Assembly (NCBI RefSeq): GCF_022288725.1
Contig: NZ_JAKNTA010000005.1
Location: forward strand, 668,973-732,972
Origin: Kitasatospora sp. A2-31
GTDB taxonomy: Bacteria; Actinomycetota; Actinomycetes; Streptomycetales; Streptomycetaceae
Reading direction: 5' to 3'
DNA length: 64,000 bases
This document shows, one piece after another, positions 8,127-16,502 of this stretch. Each line of letters begins with the position of its first letter. Within the stretch, counting starts at the first letter, position 1. Under the pieces are notes generated by a model. That model was not told where the DNA came from, did no database searches, and saw nothing but the letters and a program-made list of their open reading frames with translations. The position numbers and the translations under genes were made by a program.

Positions 8127-8510
8127 CGAATCGGTCCTCTCTCTCGTCGGGGCCAGGGCAAACGCAGAGCAGACTATGGTGCCAAATCGGGCGAAAGCCT
8201 CAGGTGAAGCTCAGATCGTTCGATCGTTGCCATCTCGTGTCCGACTATCGGAGTTCGGTGCCCGCAGGTCCGGGGCGTGACGGCGCGGGGGGCGGCGGTG
8301 CGGGGGCCGGGCGGAGAGCGGCGTACGCCCGGCGCACGGCCGCGTGTCGCACGGCCGCGTGTCGCAGGGCCGGGGCGAGGCCGGGGCCCGCGGTCGGGAC
8401 GGATCGCGGTGCGGAGGCAGTGCCCCGCCGCCATTCCCCCACCGTGGAGCCGCGAAAGCAGGCGGTAAAGCGGGCCGGCAAAGCGGGCGGCAAGCAGGCG
8501 GCAAAGAGAA
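8127..8510. other. Intergenic region with short GC-rich repeats
   Basis: About 380 nt between the permease start and the tRNA terminator. It should hold the permease promoter, near the lower-GC stretch 8160..8260. It also contains two nearly identical copies of CACGGCCGCGTGTCGCA (from 8335) and repeats of GGCAAAGCGGGC type (8460..8508). No gene is supported. Confidence 0.45.
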
Positions 8511-8548
8511 ATTCCCCGTGGGATCTCTTTCGAGTTCCCACGGGGAAT
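8511..8548 (-). terminator. tRNA-Leu terminator
   Basis: ATTCCCCGTGGGA (8511..8523) pairs perfectly with TCCCACGGGGAAT (8536..8548). On the minus strand it comes 7 nt after the tRNA 3' end and is followed by TTCTCTTTGC, a U-rich tail. Confidence 0.85.
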
Positions 8549-8554
8549 CGCCGG

Positions 8555-8639
8555 TGTCCGAGGGGGGACTTGAACCCCCACGCCCGATAAAGGGCACTAG
8601 CACCTCAAGCTAGCGCGTCTGCCATTCCGCCACCCGGAC
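8555..8639 (-). tRNA. tRNA-Leu (anticodon GAG)
   Basis: Read on the minus strand: acceptor stem GTCCGGG/CTCGGAC, a D-arm with GGCGGAATGGCAGACGCG, an anticodon stem CTAGC/GCTAG around the loop TTGAGGT (anticodon GAG, reading CUC/CUU), a long variable arm GTGCCCTTTATCGGGCGT typical of class II tRNA-Leu, and a T-arm GGGGGTTCAAGTCCCCC. The discriminator base is A. CCA is not encoded (CCG follows). Length is 85 nt. Confidence 0.95.
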
Positions 8640-8970
8640 GGGGTGTGTGCTTCGGGGGCTTTTCTCTCGCCCCCTCGGCGACAGAGAGAACATTACCAGG
8701 GTTCTGGAGTGCTTCTCACCTGCGTTTCCCCGGTGGGGATCGCGCAGGTGGCCGGGACGGGTCGATGATCTGAGCGAAGCGGTGGTTTCGGGGGCGGGAA
8801 GCGGTCGGGTTGGGAGGGGGGAGCGATCGGAATCGGTCGGGAGCGATCCGACACGGGCAAGTTGTCGACGGTGCCCCGGACCCCCCGGTGGCTCTCCTAG
8901 CCTCTGTGGACCGAGGGCGCCATGAGCGGAACGCCTGATTCCCGGGGTCGCGGACGAAGGGCGGCTGGAC
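8640..8970. other. Intergenic region, tRNA-Leu / ATPase gene
   Basis: About 330 nt. The tRNA promoter should lie near 8680..8730; on the minus strand TAATGT is a possible -10 element. No gene is supported. Confidence 0.4.
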
Positions 8971-9477
8971 GTGGAGCTGGAGCAGATCGGCGGGGCGGCG
9001 CAGGCCGGGCCGAGACGGGTCGGGACCGGGCCGGTCGAGGGGGTGTGGCGGTTCGCGGTGCCGGCCGCCGAGGCCTCCGTGCCGCGGACCAGGCACGCGG
9101 TGCGGGACCGGCTGCTGGCCCAGGGGATGGCCGGGGTGCGCTACCAGGAGCTGGTGGACGACGTGCTGCTGATCGTCTCCGAGCTGGTCGGCAACGCCGT
9201 GACCCACGCCGCGGAGCTCTCCCCGGAGGTGACCACCGAGCTGGCGGTGCGGGGCGGCTGGGTGCGGGTCTCGGTCGAGGACGGCGACCCGTACCGGCCG
9301 AAGGCGCTGGAGAGCGACACCGGGCGGACCGGTGGGCGGGGGCTGCTGCTGGTGAAGAGCGTGACGCTGCAGGCCGGGGGGATCTGCGACGTCGAGCGCA
9401 CGGGGGAGGGCGGCAAGGTCATCTGGGCCTCGCTGCCCATCCCCCGGCAGGACGCGGACCGGCCCGGGGCCGGGTGA
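8971..9477 (+). CDS. ATP-binding protein, anti-sigma-factor kinase type (HATPase_c_2)
   Basis: A 168-aa single-domain protein. Its core matches the RsbW/SpoIIAB-like GHKL ATPase: N-box LLIVSELVGNAVTHA (residues about 65-80), a G1-like segment VRVSVEDGDPYRP and a G2-like box TGGRGLLLVKSV. Streptomyces have dozens of such short kinases, which phosphorylate anti-anti-sigma factors or bind sigma factors directly. No partner sigma or STAS gene is adjacent, so the target is unknown. The GTG at 8971 is chosen with AAGGG about 9 nt upstream. It converges with idi. Confidence 0.8.
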   Translation: MELEQIGGAAQAGPRRVGTGPVEGVWRFAVPAAEASVPRTRHAVRDRLLAQGMAGVRYQELVDDVLLIVSELVGNAVTHAAELSPEVTTELAVRGGWVRVSVEDGDPYRPKALESDTGRTGGRGLLLVKSVTLQAGGICDVERTGEGGKVIWASLPIPRQDADRPGAG

Positions 9478-9553
9478 GCGCCCGAGAGCCGGGTGACCGC
9501 CCGAGGCCGACCGTCCGGACCGGAGCCGAAGTGGCCGGACGCCGCTCGGGCGC

Positions 9554-10210
9554 CTACCAGTCGCGCCCGGCGATCTCGCGGATCCCGGGCAGCGCCGCCT
9601 CGAAGACCGTCCGGAACCAGACCGAGAACGGCCGCTCCTCCTCCAGCTCGCGCAGCTCCTGCGCGGTCACGAAGGCGAAGTCGTCCACCTCCTCCGGGTT
9701 CGGCCGCACCGGCGCGGTGACCAGCCCGACGAACAGGTGGTTCCACTCCCGCTCGATCAGGCCCGAGGCCTCGTCCGGCAGGTCGTAGCGGACCGTCCCC
9801 GCCTCGCAGAGCAGCGCCGGGGCGACGCCCAGCTCCTCGGCGGTGCGCCGGGCGGCGGCGACGAACGGCTGCTCGTCGGGGTACGGGTGGCCACAGCAGG
9901 TGTTCGACCAGACGCCGGGGGAGTGGTACTTGCCCAGCGCGCGGCGCTGCAGCAGCAGGCGGCCCTGGCGGTCGAAGAGGAACACCGAGAACGCCCGGTG
10001 CAGCCGGCCCGGCTGCTGGTGGGCCCAGAGCTTCTCCGCGGTGCCGATGGTCACGCCCTCGTCGTCGACGAGCTCCAGCAGGATCTCCGGCCCGGCGGCC
10101 CCCGTCCCGGCCGCGGCAGTCGGGTCGGCCGTCACGTCGGTCTCCACGTCGAGACCGGTGTCGATCTCGGAGGTGAAGTGCGTCGGGCTGGTCGGCAGAC
10201 TCTGGGGCAT
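9554..10210 (-). CDS. idi: Isopentenyl-diphosphate delta-isomerase, type 1
   Basis: A 218-aa Nudix-fold enzyme interconverting IPP and DMAPP. The catalytic Cys106 lies in SNTCCGHP and the catalytic Glu155 in EREWNHLF; the Nudix-type helix is RRTAEELG. About 40 residues of Ala/Thr/Asp-rich sequence precede the conserved core, so the N-terminus is longer than in the E. coli enzyme. The ATG at 10210 has AGAGG 4 nt upstream; an in-frame upstream extension is low-complexity and was rejected. It points away from the CDP-polyol operon. With dxs in the hopanoid operon it would supply C5 units for FPP. Confidence 0.92.
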   Translation of the reverse strand: MPQSLPTSPTHFTSEIDTGLDVETDVTADPTAAAGTGAAGPEILLELVDDEGVTIGTAEKLWAHQQPGRLHRAFSVFLFDRQGRLLLQRRALGKYHSPGVWSNTCCGHPYPDEQPFVAAARRTAEELGVAPALLCEAGTVRYDLPDEASGLIEREWNHLFVGLVTAPVRPNPEEVDDFAFVTAQELRELEEERPFSVWFRTVFEAALPGIREIAGRDW

Positions 10211-10739
10211 GAGGCCTCTTTCGGGGGCAAAGGGAGCACCGGTGGCGTCGTGCTCCAGTCTGCCGTACGGGTGGCGGTGCACAGGGGTCCCACGCACAAC
10301 CGGGCCGATCATGACCGAACCCGGTCCGATCCCGTCCCCGGAACGGGCAACGGATTAGCAGAACCGTTCGGGTCCCGTTCGGCCGGCGTTCGATCCGATG
10401 GTGCACGCACGGCGAAACCGACACCTCGGCGGCACTCCTCCTCCACAACCCCCGCCGCCCCGGCCCGGTGCGGCCGCCGCCCGTCCGAGGCCCGGCGTCC
10501 GCCGGGCCCCGGCCCCGTTCGGGCTGGTCGCCACGGTCGCCTACCATCACATACGACGCGGTGCCCGCATCCCCGGCGGCACCGGCGCGCCACCCGCGCG
10601 CCGGCGGCAGCGCACCCATCGACGGGTGGACGGCGGCAGCGCACCCACCGAGGGACCGCACGGACCGGACGGACCGACGGACCAGCGGACACGACGGATC
10701 AACGGATCACCAGAGCACGACGGATCAGGAGACCCCCGC
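10211..10739. promoter_or_regulatory. Divergent control region with nested inverted repeat
   Basis: About 530 nt between idi and the nucleotidyltransferase gene. A nested inverted repeat lies at 10341..10380: outer arms GAACGGG/CCCGTTC and inner arms AACGG/CCGTT around ATTAGCAGAA. It is placed to act on either promoter. Further right (10670..10735) GACGGATCA/ACGGATCA-type direct repeats precede the operon start. Function is inferred from position only. Confidence 0.4.
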
Positions 10740-11495
10740 ATGATCGGCCTCGTCCTGGCAGCCGGCGCCGGCCGCCGACTGCGCCCGTACACCGACACCC
10801 TGCCCAAGGCGCTGGTGCCGGTCGACGGGGAGCGGACCGTCCTGGACCTCACCCTCGGCAACTTCGCCGAGGTCGGCCTGCGCGAGGCGGCGATCGTCGT
10901 CGGCTACCGCAAGGAGGCGGTGTACGACCGCAAGGCGGCGCTGGAGCGGAAGTACGGCGTCAAGCTCACCCTGGTGGAGAACGACAAGGCCGAGGAGTGG
11001 AACAACGCCTACTCCCTCTGGTGCGCCCGGGAGCTCTTCACCGAGGGCCTGCTGCTCGCCAACGGCGACACCGTCCACCCGGCCTCCGTCCAGCGGACCA
11101 TGCTGGAGGGCAACGCCCGGCTCACCGCGAGCGGTGACGCCCCCGGCATCCTGCTCGCCCTCGACACGGTGAAGAAGCTCGCCGACGAGGAGATGAAGGT
11201 CGTCGTCGACCCCGCCGCCGGCATGCGCCGCATCACCAAGCTGATGGACCCGGCCGAGGCCACCGGCGAGTACATCGGCGTCACCGTGATCAACCCGGCC
11301 GCCGCCGCCGACCTCACCGACGCGCTGCGCACCACCTACGAGCGCGACCCGCAGCTGTACTACGAGGACGGCTACCAGGAGATGGTCGACCGCGGCCTGC
11401 GGATCGACGTGCAGCCGATCGGTGAGGTGTCCTGGGTCGAGGTCGACAACCACGACGACCTGGCCAAGGCGCGGGAGATCGCGTGCCAGTACTGA
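10740..11495 (+). CDS. Sugar/polyol-phosphate nucleotidyltransferase (NTP-transferase family)
   Basis: A 251-aa protein with the nucleotide-binding signature at its N-terminus: MIGLVLAAGAGRRLRPYT, then LPKALVPVDG, followed by the metal-site motif ANGDT and a closing WVEVDNHDDL that is typical of phosphocholine/inositol-phosphate cytidylyltransferases. It should activate a small phosphorylated alcohol with CTP (or UTP). The neighbours are a glycerol-1-phosphate-dehydrogenase-like enzyme and a CDP-alcohol transferase, so a CDP-polyol product is the best guess. The ATG at 10740 has CAGGAG upstream at about 7 nt. The next gene overlaps by 13 nt, so this is the first gene of a coupled operon. Confidence 0.82.
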   Translation: MIGLVLAAGAGRRLRPYTDTLPKALVPVDGERTVLDLTLGNFAEVGLREAAIVVGYRKEAVYDRKAALERKYGVKLTLVENDKAEEWNNAYSLWCARELFTEGLLLANGDTVHPASVQRTMLEGNARLTASGDAPGILLALDTVKKLADEEMKVVVDPAAGMRRITKLMDPAEATGEYIGVTVINPAAAADLTDALRTTYERDPQLYYEDGYQEMVDRGLRIDVQPIGEVSWVEVDNHDDLAKAREIACQY

Positions 11496-12544
11496 CCCGG
11501 CTGGTGCCGTCGCCGGTCTTCGTGGAGATCCGCTCGGGCGCGCTGGACGCGCTCGGCGGCATCCTCGCCGACCAGCGGCTCTCCGCCTCGGGCCGGATCG
11601 CGGTGGCGATCAGCAACGGCTCGGGCGCGGTGCTGCGCGCGCGGCTGGAGCCGGCCCTGCCCGGTGCCGACTGGTACAACGTGGACGACGGCAGCCTGGA
11701 CAGCGCGGTCCGGCTGGCGGAGGCGATGCGCGGCGGGCACTACGACGCGATCGTCGGCCTCGGTGGCGGCAAGATCATCGACGCCGCCAAGTACGCCGCC
11801 GCCCGGGTCGGGCTGCCGCTGGTCGCGGTCGCCACCAACCTCGCCCACGACGGCATCTGCTCGCCCGTCTCCACCCTCGACAACGACGCCGGCCGGGGCT
11901 CCTACGGGGTGCCCAGCCCGATCGGGATCGTGGTGGACCTGGACGTGATCCGGCAGGCCCCGCCGCGCTTCGTGGCGGCCGGGATCGGCGACGTCATCTC
12001 CAACATCTCGGCCTGCGCCGACTGGGAGCTGTCGCAGGCCCGGACCGGTGAACCGGTGGACGGACTGGCCGTCGCGATGGCCCGCTCGGCCGGCGAGAAC
12101 CTGCTGCGCCACCCAGGAGACCTCCAGGACCAGGACCTCCTTACTGCGCTCGCGGAAGCCCTGGTACTGTCCGGCATCGCGATGAACATCGCGGGCAGCA
12201 CCCGGCCCTCCTCGGGCGCCTGCCACGAGATCTCGCATGCCCTGGACGTGCTGTATCCCAAGCGGTCCGCCCAGCACGGCGAGCAGGTCGGCCTCGGGGC
12301 CGCCTTCGCCAGCTTCCTGCGGGGCGAGCGCGAGCTGACCGGTCTGATCGTGGAGCGCCTGGCGCGCCACGGCCTGCCGGTGACCGCTGCTCAGATCGGC
12401 TTCACCGAGGCGGAGTTCACCGAAGCGGTGCACTACGCTCCGAACACCCGTCCGGGCCGCTTCACCATCCTCGAGCACCTCGACCTCTCCCCTTCAGCCA
12501 TCAGGGACGCGTACGCCGACTATGTCCAAGCCGTCAACAGCTGA
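11483..12544 (+). CDS. Glycerol-1-phosphate-dehydrogenase-like enzyme (iron-containing ADH superfamily)
   Basis: A 353-aa protein of the AraM/EgsA group. The NAD(P)-binding loop GLGGGKIIDAAKYAAA is followed by VAVATNLAHDGICSPVS, which contains the metal-binding Asp. Two histidine ligands are visible in GACHEISHALD and SAQHGEQVGLG. Known members reduce dihydroxyacetone phosphate to sn-glycerol-1-phosphate, the archaeal lipid enantiomer, and are also found in some Bacteria. Here it probably makes the polyol phosphate used by the preceding nucleotidyltransferase; the exact substrate is inference. It starts at GTG 11483, overlapping the upstream gene, and its 3' end overlaps the next gene by 23 nt. 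Confidence 0.82.
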   Translation: MPVLTRLVPSPVFVEIRSGALDALGGILADQRLSASGRIAVAISNGSGAVLRARLEPALPGADWYNVDDGSLDSAVRLAEAMRGGHYDAIVGLGGGKIIDAAKYAAARVGLPLVAVATNLAHDGICSPVSTLDNDAGRGSYGVPSPIGIVVDLDVIRQAPPRFVAAGIGDVISNISACADWELSQARTGEPVDGLAVAMARSAGENLLRHPGDLQDQDLLTALAEALVLSGIAMNIAGSTRPSSGACHEISHALDVLYPKRSAQHGEQVGLGAAFASFLRGERELTGLIVERLARHGLPVTAAQIGFTEAEFTEAVHYAPNTRPGRFTILEHLDLSPSAIRDAYADYVQAVNS

Positions 12545-13373
12545 CCCCGCCACGAAGGGCTCTCCCCCGGCCCCGGTGGACCTCACCCGCCGCCCCTCCG
12601 TCGAGGAGCTGCGCGCGGTGATCCACCCGGAGGGCATGCTCCAGCGCCGCAGCGCGGAGCACTGGGCCGGCCGCCTCTACATGCGGAAGATCTCGCTGCG
12701 GATCACCCGCGTGCTCTCCACCATGACGGCGATCACGCCCAACGGCCTGACCTACCTGATGATGTTCACCGGCATCCTGGCCGGTGCCGCACTCGTCGTC
12801 CCGGGCCTCGTCGGCGCCGTCCTCGGCGCCCTGCTCATCCAGGTCTACCTGCTCCTCGACTGCGTCGACGGCGAGGTCGCCCGCTGGCGGCGGCAGACCT
12901 CGCTCACCGGTGTCTACCTGGACCGGGTCGGCCACTACATGTCCGAGGCGGCCCTGCTCACCGGCCTCGGCCTGCGCGCCACCGACCTGCTGCACCGCGA
13001 GGGCGGCGGCTCGCACTGGGAGTGGGCGTTCCTCGGCACCCTGGCCGCGCTCGGCGCGATCCTGATCAAGTCCGAGACGGACCTGGTGGACGTGGCCCGC
13101 GCCCGCAGCGGCATGACCGCGGTCGAGGACAGCGCCTCGGTGCCGCGCTCTGCCGGCGTCGCCAAGGCCCGCCGGGCGGCCTCCGTCCTCAAGTTCCACC
13201 GGCTGGTGGGCGCGGTCGAGGCCTCGCTGTTCATCCTCGCCGCGGGCGTCGCGGACGCCGTGCACGGCGGGCTGTTCTTCACCCGGCTGGCGGTGGTCGT
13301 CCTGGCCGCGATCGCCATGCTGCAGACCGTGCTCCACCTGCTGAGCATCGTCCTGTCGAGCAGGCTGCGGTGA
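12522..13373 (+). CDS. CDP-alcohol phosphatidyltransferase family protein
   Basis: A 283-aa membrane protein with about six hydrophobic segments. The family motif DGx2ARx8Gx3Dx3D is present as DGEVARWRRQTSLTG followed by VYLDRVGH. The first three Asp positions are kept, but the last Asp, the proposed catalytic base, is His. An unusually long soluble N-terminus (about 60 residues, RPSVEELRAVIHPEGM) precedes the first helix. It would join a CDP-activated alcohol to an acceptor in the membrane. It is translationally coupled to both neighbours (23-nt and 4-nt overlaps), which ties it to the nucleotidyltransferase and dehydrogenase. Confidence 0.82.
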   Translation: MSKPSTADPATKGSPPAPVDLTRRPSVEELRAVIHPEGMLQRRSAEHWAGRLYMRKISLRITRVLSTMTAITPNGLTYLMMFTGILAGAALVVPGLVGAVLGALLIQVYLLLDCVDGEVARWRRQTSLTGVYLDRVGHYMSEAALLTGLGLRATDLLHREGGGSHWEWAFLGTLAALGAILIKSETDLVDVARARSGMTAVEDSASVPRSAGVAKARRAASVLKFHRLVGAVEASLFILAAGVADAVHGGLFFTRLAVVVLAAIAMLQTVLHLLSIVLSSRLR

Positions 13374-14272
13374 GCGCCGTGCAGACCGGGGCCGACACCT
13401 TCCGGCTCGGCGCGGTCATCATCACCATGGGCAACCGGCCGGAGGAGCTCAACGCCCTGATCGCCTCGGTCCGCGCCCAGGAGGGCCCGCGGATCGAGCT
13501 GGCCGTGGTCGCCAACGGCGCCCCGCTGCCGCCCCTGCCCGCCGACGTGCGCAGCGTCGAGCTGCCGGAGAACCTCGGCATCCCGGGCGGGCGCAACGTC
13601 GGCATCGAGCTGTTCGGCAAGGACGGCCGGGACGTCGACGCCGTGCTCTTCCTGGACGACGACGGCCTGCTGCCGGGCACCGACTCGGCCCGGCTGCTGC
13701 GCGAGGCCTTCACGGCCGACCCGCGGCTGGGCATCGTCAGCTTCCGCATCGCCGATCCCGAGACCGGCGTCACCCAGCGCCGGCACGTCCCCCGGCTGCG
13801 GGCGAGCGACCCGCTGCGCTCGTCCCGGGTGACCACCTTCCTGGGTGGTGCGAGCGCGGTGCGCTGCACGGTGTTCGAGCAGGCCGGACAGCTGCCCGCC
13901 GAGTTCTTCTACGCGCACGAGGAGACCGACCTCGCGTGGCGCGCGGCGGACGCCGGCTGGGCCATCGACTACCGGGCCGACGTGGTGCTCCACCACCCGG
14001 CGACCTCGCCCGCCCGGCACGCCGCGTACTTCCACAACGTGGCCCGGAACAGGGTCTGGCTCGCCCGGCGGAACCTTCCGGCCGTGTTGGTGCCTCTCTA
14101 CTTGGGAACCTGGTTCCTGCTCACGCTGGCCCGCCGCCCCTCCGGGGAGGCACTGAAGGCCTGGTGGGGCGGGTTCCGGGCGGGCTGGCGCGAACCCTGC
14201 GGTGAGCGGCGGCCCATGCGATGGCGTACCGTTTGGCAACTGACCAGGCTGGGCCGACCGCCGGTCGTCTGA
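13370..14272 (+). CDS. Glycosyltransferase family 2
   Basis: A 300-aa GT-A-fold enzyme. The N-terminal nucleotide-binding strand is LGAVIITMGNRPEEL; the metal motif is LFLDDDG (DxD). The central acceptor region is LGGASAVRCTVFEQAG and the catalytic-base region HEETDLAWRAADAGW. A hydrophobic segment near residue 235 (VLVPLYLGTWFLLTLA) may tether it to the membrane. It starts at GTG 13370 in a 4-nt overlap with the preceding gene. In this operon it probably decorates or extends a lipid- or polyol-phosphate intermediate before export; donor and acceptor are unknown. Confidence 0.82.
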   Translation: MSAVQTGADTFRLGAVIITMGNRPEELNALIASVRAQEGPRIELAVVANGAPLPPLPADVRSVELPENLGIPGGRNVGIELFGKDGRDVDAVLFLDDDGLLPGTDSARLLREAFTADPRLGIVSFRIADPETGVTQRRHVPRLRASDPLRSSRVTTFLGGASAVRCTVFEQAGQLPAEFFYAHEETDLAWRAADAGWAIDYRADVVLHHPATSPARHAAYFHNVARNRVWLARRNLPAVLVPLYLGTWFLLTLARRPSGEALKAWWGGFRAGWREPCGERRPMRWRTVWQLTRLGRPPVV

Positions 14273-14456
14273 TCCGTCGGACGACCGAAGCGACGGCCTG
14301 CCACTGCGTCGCGAGCCGCAGGGCAGGCCGATCGCACCGGCCGGTGGACCAGCACCGGCCGCAACCCCCGTGATCCGAGTGGATCCCCATCGGCGAAAGG
14401 CCGGCGGACCCCCGCCGACCGGCCCGCCCCGACCCGATCCCGCGCGAAGGACGAAT

Positions 14457-15398
14457 GTGTCGACAGTGAGTGAACCCGTCAGCCTCTCAGCCCCGAGGGG
14501 GGCGGACGCAGGCCTGACCCCCAAGCAGCTTGCGGACAAGTACGGCCTGGCGGTCAGTGGCAGACGACCCGGCCTGGTCGCCTACACCAAGCAGCTCTGG
14601 GCCCGCCGGCACTTCATCTGGGCCTTCGCCACCGCCCGCCTGGTGGCCCAGTACACCGACGCCAAGCTCGGCCAGCTCTGGCAGGTCGTGACCCCGCTGC
14701 TGAACTGCGCGGTCTTCTACCTCGTCTTCGGTGTGATCCTGAAGAACAAGGACGGGTTCCCCGAGGGCACCTACACCGCCTGGCTCTGCATCGGCGTCTT
14801 CGTCTTCCAGTTCACCCAGAACGCCGTGCAGTCCGGCACCCGGGCGATCTCCGACAACCTCGGGCTGATCCGCGCCCTGCACTTCCCCCGGGCCTCGCTG
14901 CCGATCGCCTTCACCGTGATCCAGCTCCAGCAGCTGCTGATCTCGATGGTCGTCCTGGTCGGCGTCGTGCTGGCGAGCGGCATCGCGCCGGGCCGCACCT
15001 GGGTCCTGGTGGTGCCGGCGCTGCTCCTGCAGTCGATGTTCAACACCGGCATCGCCCTGGTGATGGCCCGGATCGGCTCCAAGACCAGCGACATCTCCCA
15101 GCTGATTCCGTTCGCGATGCGGGCCTGGATGTTCCTGTCCGGCGTGATGTTCAGCATCCAGGACAAGATCAACGGCTGGCCGCCGTTCTGGCAGAAGGTG
15201 ATGCAGCTCAACCCGGCCTCGGTCTACATGGACCTGGTCCGGCACGCGCTGGCCCCCGTCATCTACAACAAGCACGTCGCCCAGCACCAGGAGTTCCCGG
15301 CGCACCAGTGGAAGTTCGGCATCGCCTGGGCGGTCGGGATGTTCGTCATCGGATACGTCTTCTTCTGGAAGGCCGAGGAGGAGTACGGCCGTGGCTGA
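14457..15398 (+). CDS. ABC-2-type transporter permease (TagG/Wzm-like)
   Basis: A 313-aa protein with six predicted membrane segments after a cytosolic N-terminus of about 75 residues. The pattern FIWAFATARLVAQYTDAKLGQLWQ followed by a re-entrant-rich membrane domain is typical of the polysaccharide/teichoic acid exporters (Wzm, TagG). The GTG at 14457 follows GAAGGA by 5 nt. A 184-nt gap containing a small hairpin separates it from the glycosyltransferase gene, so it may also have its own promoter. It overlaps its ATPase partner by 8 nt. It likely flips a glycolipid or glycopolymer made by the upstream genes. Confidence 0.85.
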   Translation: MSTVSEPVSLSAPRGADAGLTPKQLADKYGLAVSGRRPGLVAYTKQLWARRHFIWAFATARLVAQYTDAKLGQLWQVVTPLLNCAVFYLVFGVILKNKDGFPEGTYTAWLCIGVFVFQFTQNAVQSGTRAISDNLGLIRALHFPRASLPIAFTVIQLQQLLISMVVLVGVVLASGIAPGRTWVLVVPALLLQSMFNTGIALVMARIGSKTSDISQLIPFAMRAWMFLSGVMFSIQDKINGWPPFWQKVMQLNPASVYMDLVRHALAPVIYNKHVAQHQEFPAHQWKFGIAWAVGMFVIGYVFFWKAEEEYGRG

Positions 15399-16200
15399 CA
15401 CCGATCTGCGCAAGGGCCTGAGCGTCCCGGACGCCGACGTCGCGCGCGAGCCCACCGTGGTGGTCGACGACGTGCACATCGTCTACAAGGTGCACGGCGC
15501 CGGTTCCGGCAAGGGCAGCGCCACCTCCGCGATGAGCCGCATCATCAGCCGCAAGCGCGCCGCCGGCGTGCGCGAGGTGCACGCGGTCAAGGGGATCAGC
15601 TTCACCGCCTACAAGGGTGAGGCGATCGGCCTGATCGGCTCCAACGGCTCGGGCAAGTCGACCATGCTCGCGGCCATCGCGGGCCTGCTGCCGACCGAGC
15701 GCGGCGCCATCTACACCAACGGCCAGCCCTCGCTGCTGGGCGTCAACGCGGCGCTCATGAACGAGCTCACCGGTGAGCGCAACGTGGTGCTCGGCTGCCT
15801 GGCGATGGGGATGACCCCGGCCCAGGTGAGGGCGCGCTACCAGGAGATCGTCGACTTCTCCGGCATCAACGACAAGGGCGACTTCATCTCCCTGCCGATG
15901 CGCACCTACTCCTCCGGCATGGGCGCCCGTCTGCGGTTCTCCATCGCGGCGGCGAAGACCCACGACGTGCTGCTGATCGACGAGGCGCTGGCCACCGGCG
16001 ACCAGTCGTTCCAGCAGCGCAGCAAGGCCCGGATCGACGAGCTGCGCAAGTCCGCCGGTACGGTCTTCCTGGTCAGCCACGACAACGCCTCGATCCGCGA
16101 GGTCTGCGAGCGGACCATCTGGATCGAGGCCGGCGAGCTGGTCATGGACGGCCCGACCGAGGAGGTCGTCGGCCGGTACGAGCGCGGCGAGCGCCCGTAG
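15391..16200 (+). CDS. ABC transporter ATP-binding protein (TagH/Wzt-like)
   Basis: A 269-aa nucleotide-binding subunit. Walker A is GSNGSGKS, the signature is YSSGM and Walker B is VLLIDEAL, with the switch His in VSHDN. The N-terminal extension with VHAVKGISFTAYKGEAIGLIG is the arrangement of TagH/Wzt-type ATPases. No C-terminal carbohydrate-binding domain is present, so it is the short form. The GTG start at 15391 has GAGGAGGAG about 7-9 nt upstream and overlaps the permease gene. It ends the operon; a very strong hairpin follows at 16218..16260. Confidence 0.88.
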   Translation: MADTDLRKGLSVPDADVAREPTVVVDDVHIVYKVHGAGSGKGSATSAMSRIISRKRAAGVREVHAVKGISFTAYKGEAIGLIGSNGSGKSTMLAAIAGLLPTERGAIYTNGQPSLLGVNAALMNELTGERNVVLGCLAMGMTPAQVRARYQEIVDFSGINDKGDFISLPMRTYSSGMGARLRFSIAAAKTHDVLLIDEALATGDQSFQQRSKARIDELRKSAGTVFLVSHDNASIREVCERTIWIEAGELVMDGPTEEVVGRYERGERP

Positions 16201-16217
16201 CGCCGCCCGGCCCGCAT

Positions 16218-16260
16218 GCAGGGGCCGGTGACCGGGACACCCCCGGTCACCGGCCCCTGC
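16218..16260 (+). terminator. Terminator, 19-bp perfect stem
   Basis: GCAGGGGCCGGTGACCGGG (16218..16236) pairs with its exact complement at 16242..16260 around a 5-nt loop, 17 nt after the TagH-like stop. It separates the export operon from the hopanoid operon. Confidence 0.88.
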
Positions 16261-16440
16261 GGCGTTCCCGGGCCCGACCGGGGCGCCAGGCGGGCGTTCG
16301 GGCGCCGCCGGTGGTCGCCCGGGTGGCCCGCCGCTGCCCGGGTGAGCGCCCCGTGCGCCGGGCGGGGCGCCCTTCTCCGGCGCGGCCGGTGGTGTCAGGC
16401 TGTAGGCGCGGGGGTGGTGTGTCGCACGGGACTCCCGGTA

Positions 16441-16456
16441 TCGGACGCGTGTCCGA
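16441..16456. promoter_or_regulatory. Inverted repeat upstream of hpnC
   Basis: TCGGAC-GCGT-GTCCGA, a 6-bp perfect inverted repeat about 47 nt ahead of the hpnC start, in the only long untranslated gap before the hopanoid operon (16261..16502). It is a candidate operator; no regulator can be named. Confidence 0.35.
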
Positions 16457-16502
16457 CTCGGGCCGGGCGTGCGGAGCGGTGTAGAACGGGGGAGTGACTG
16501 CA

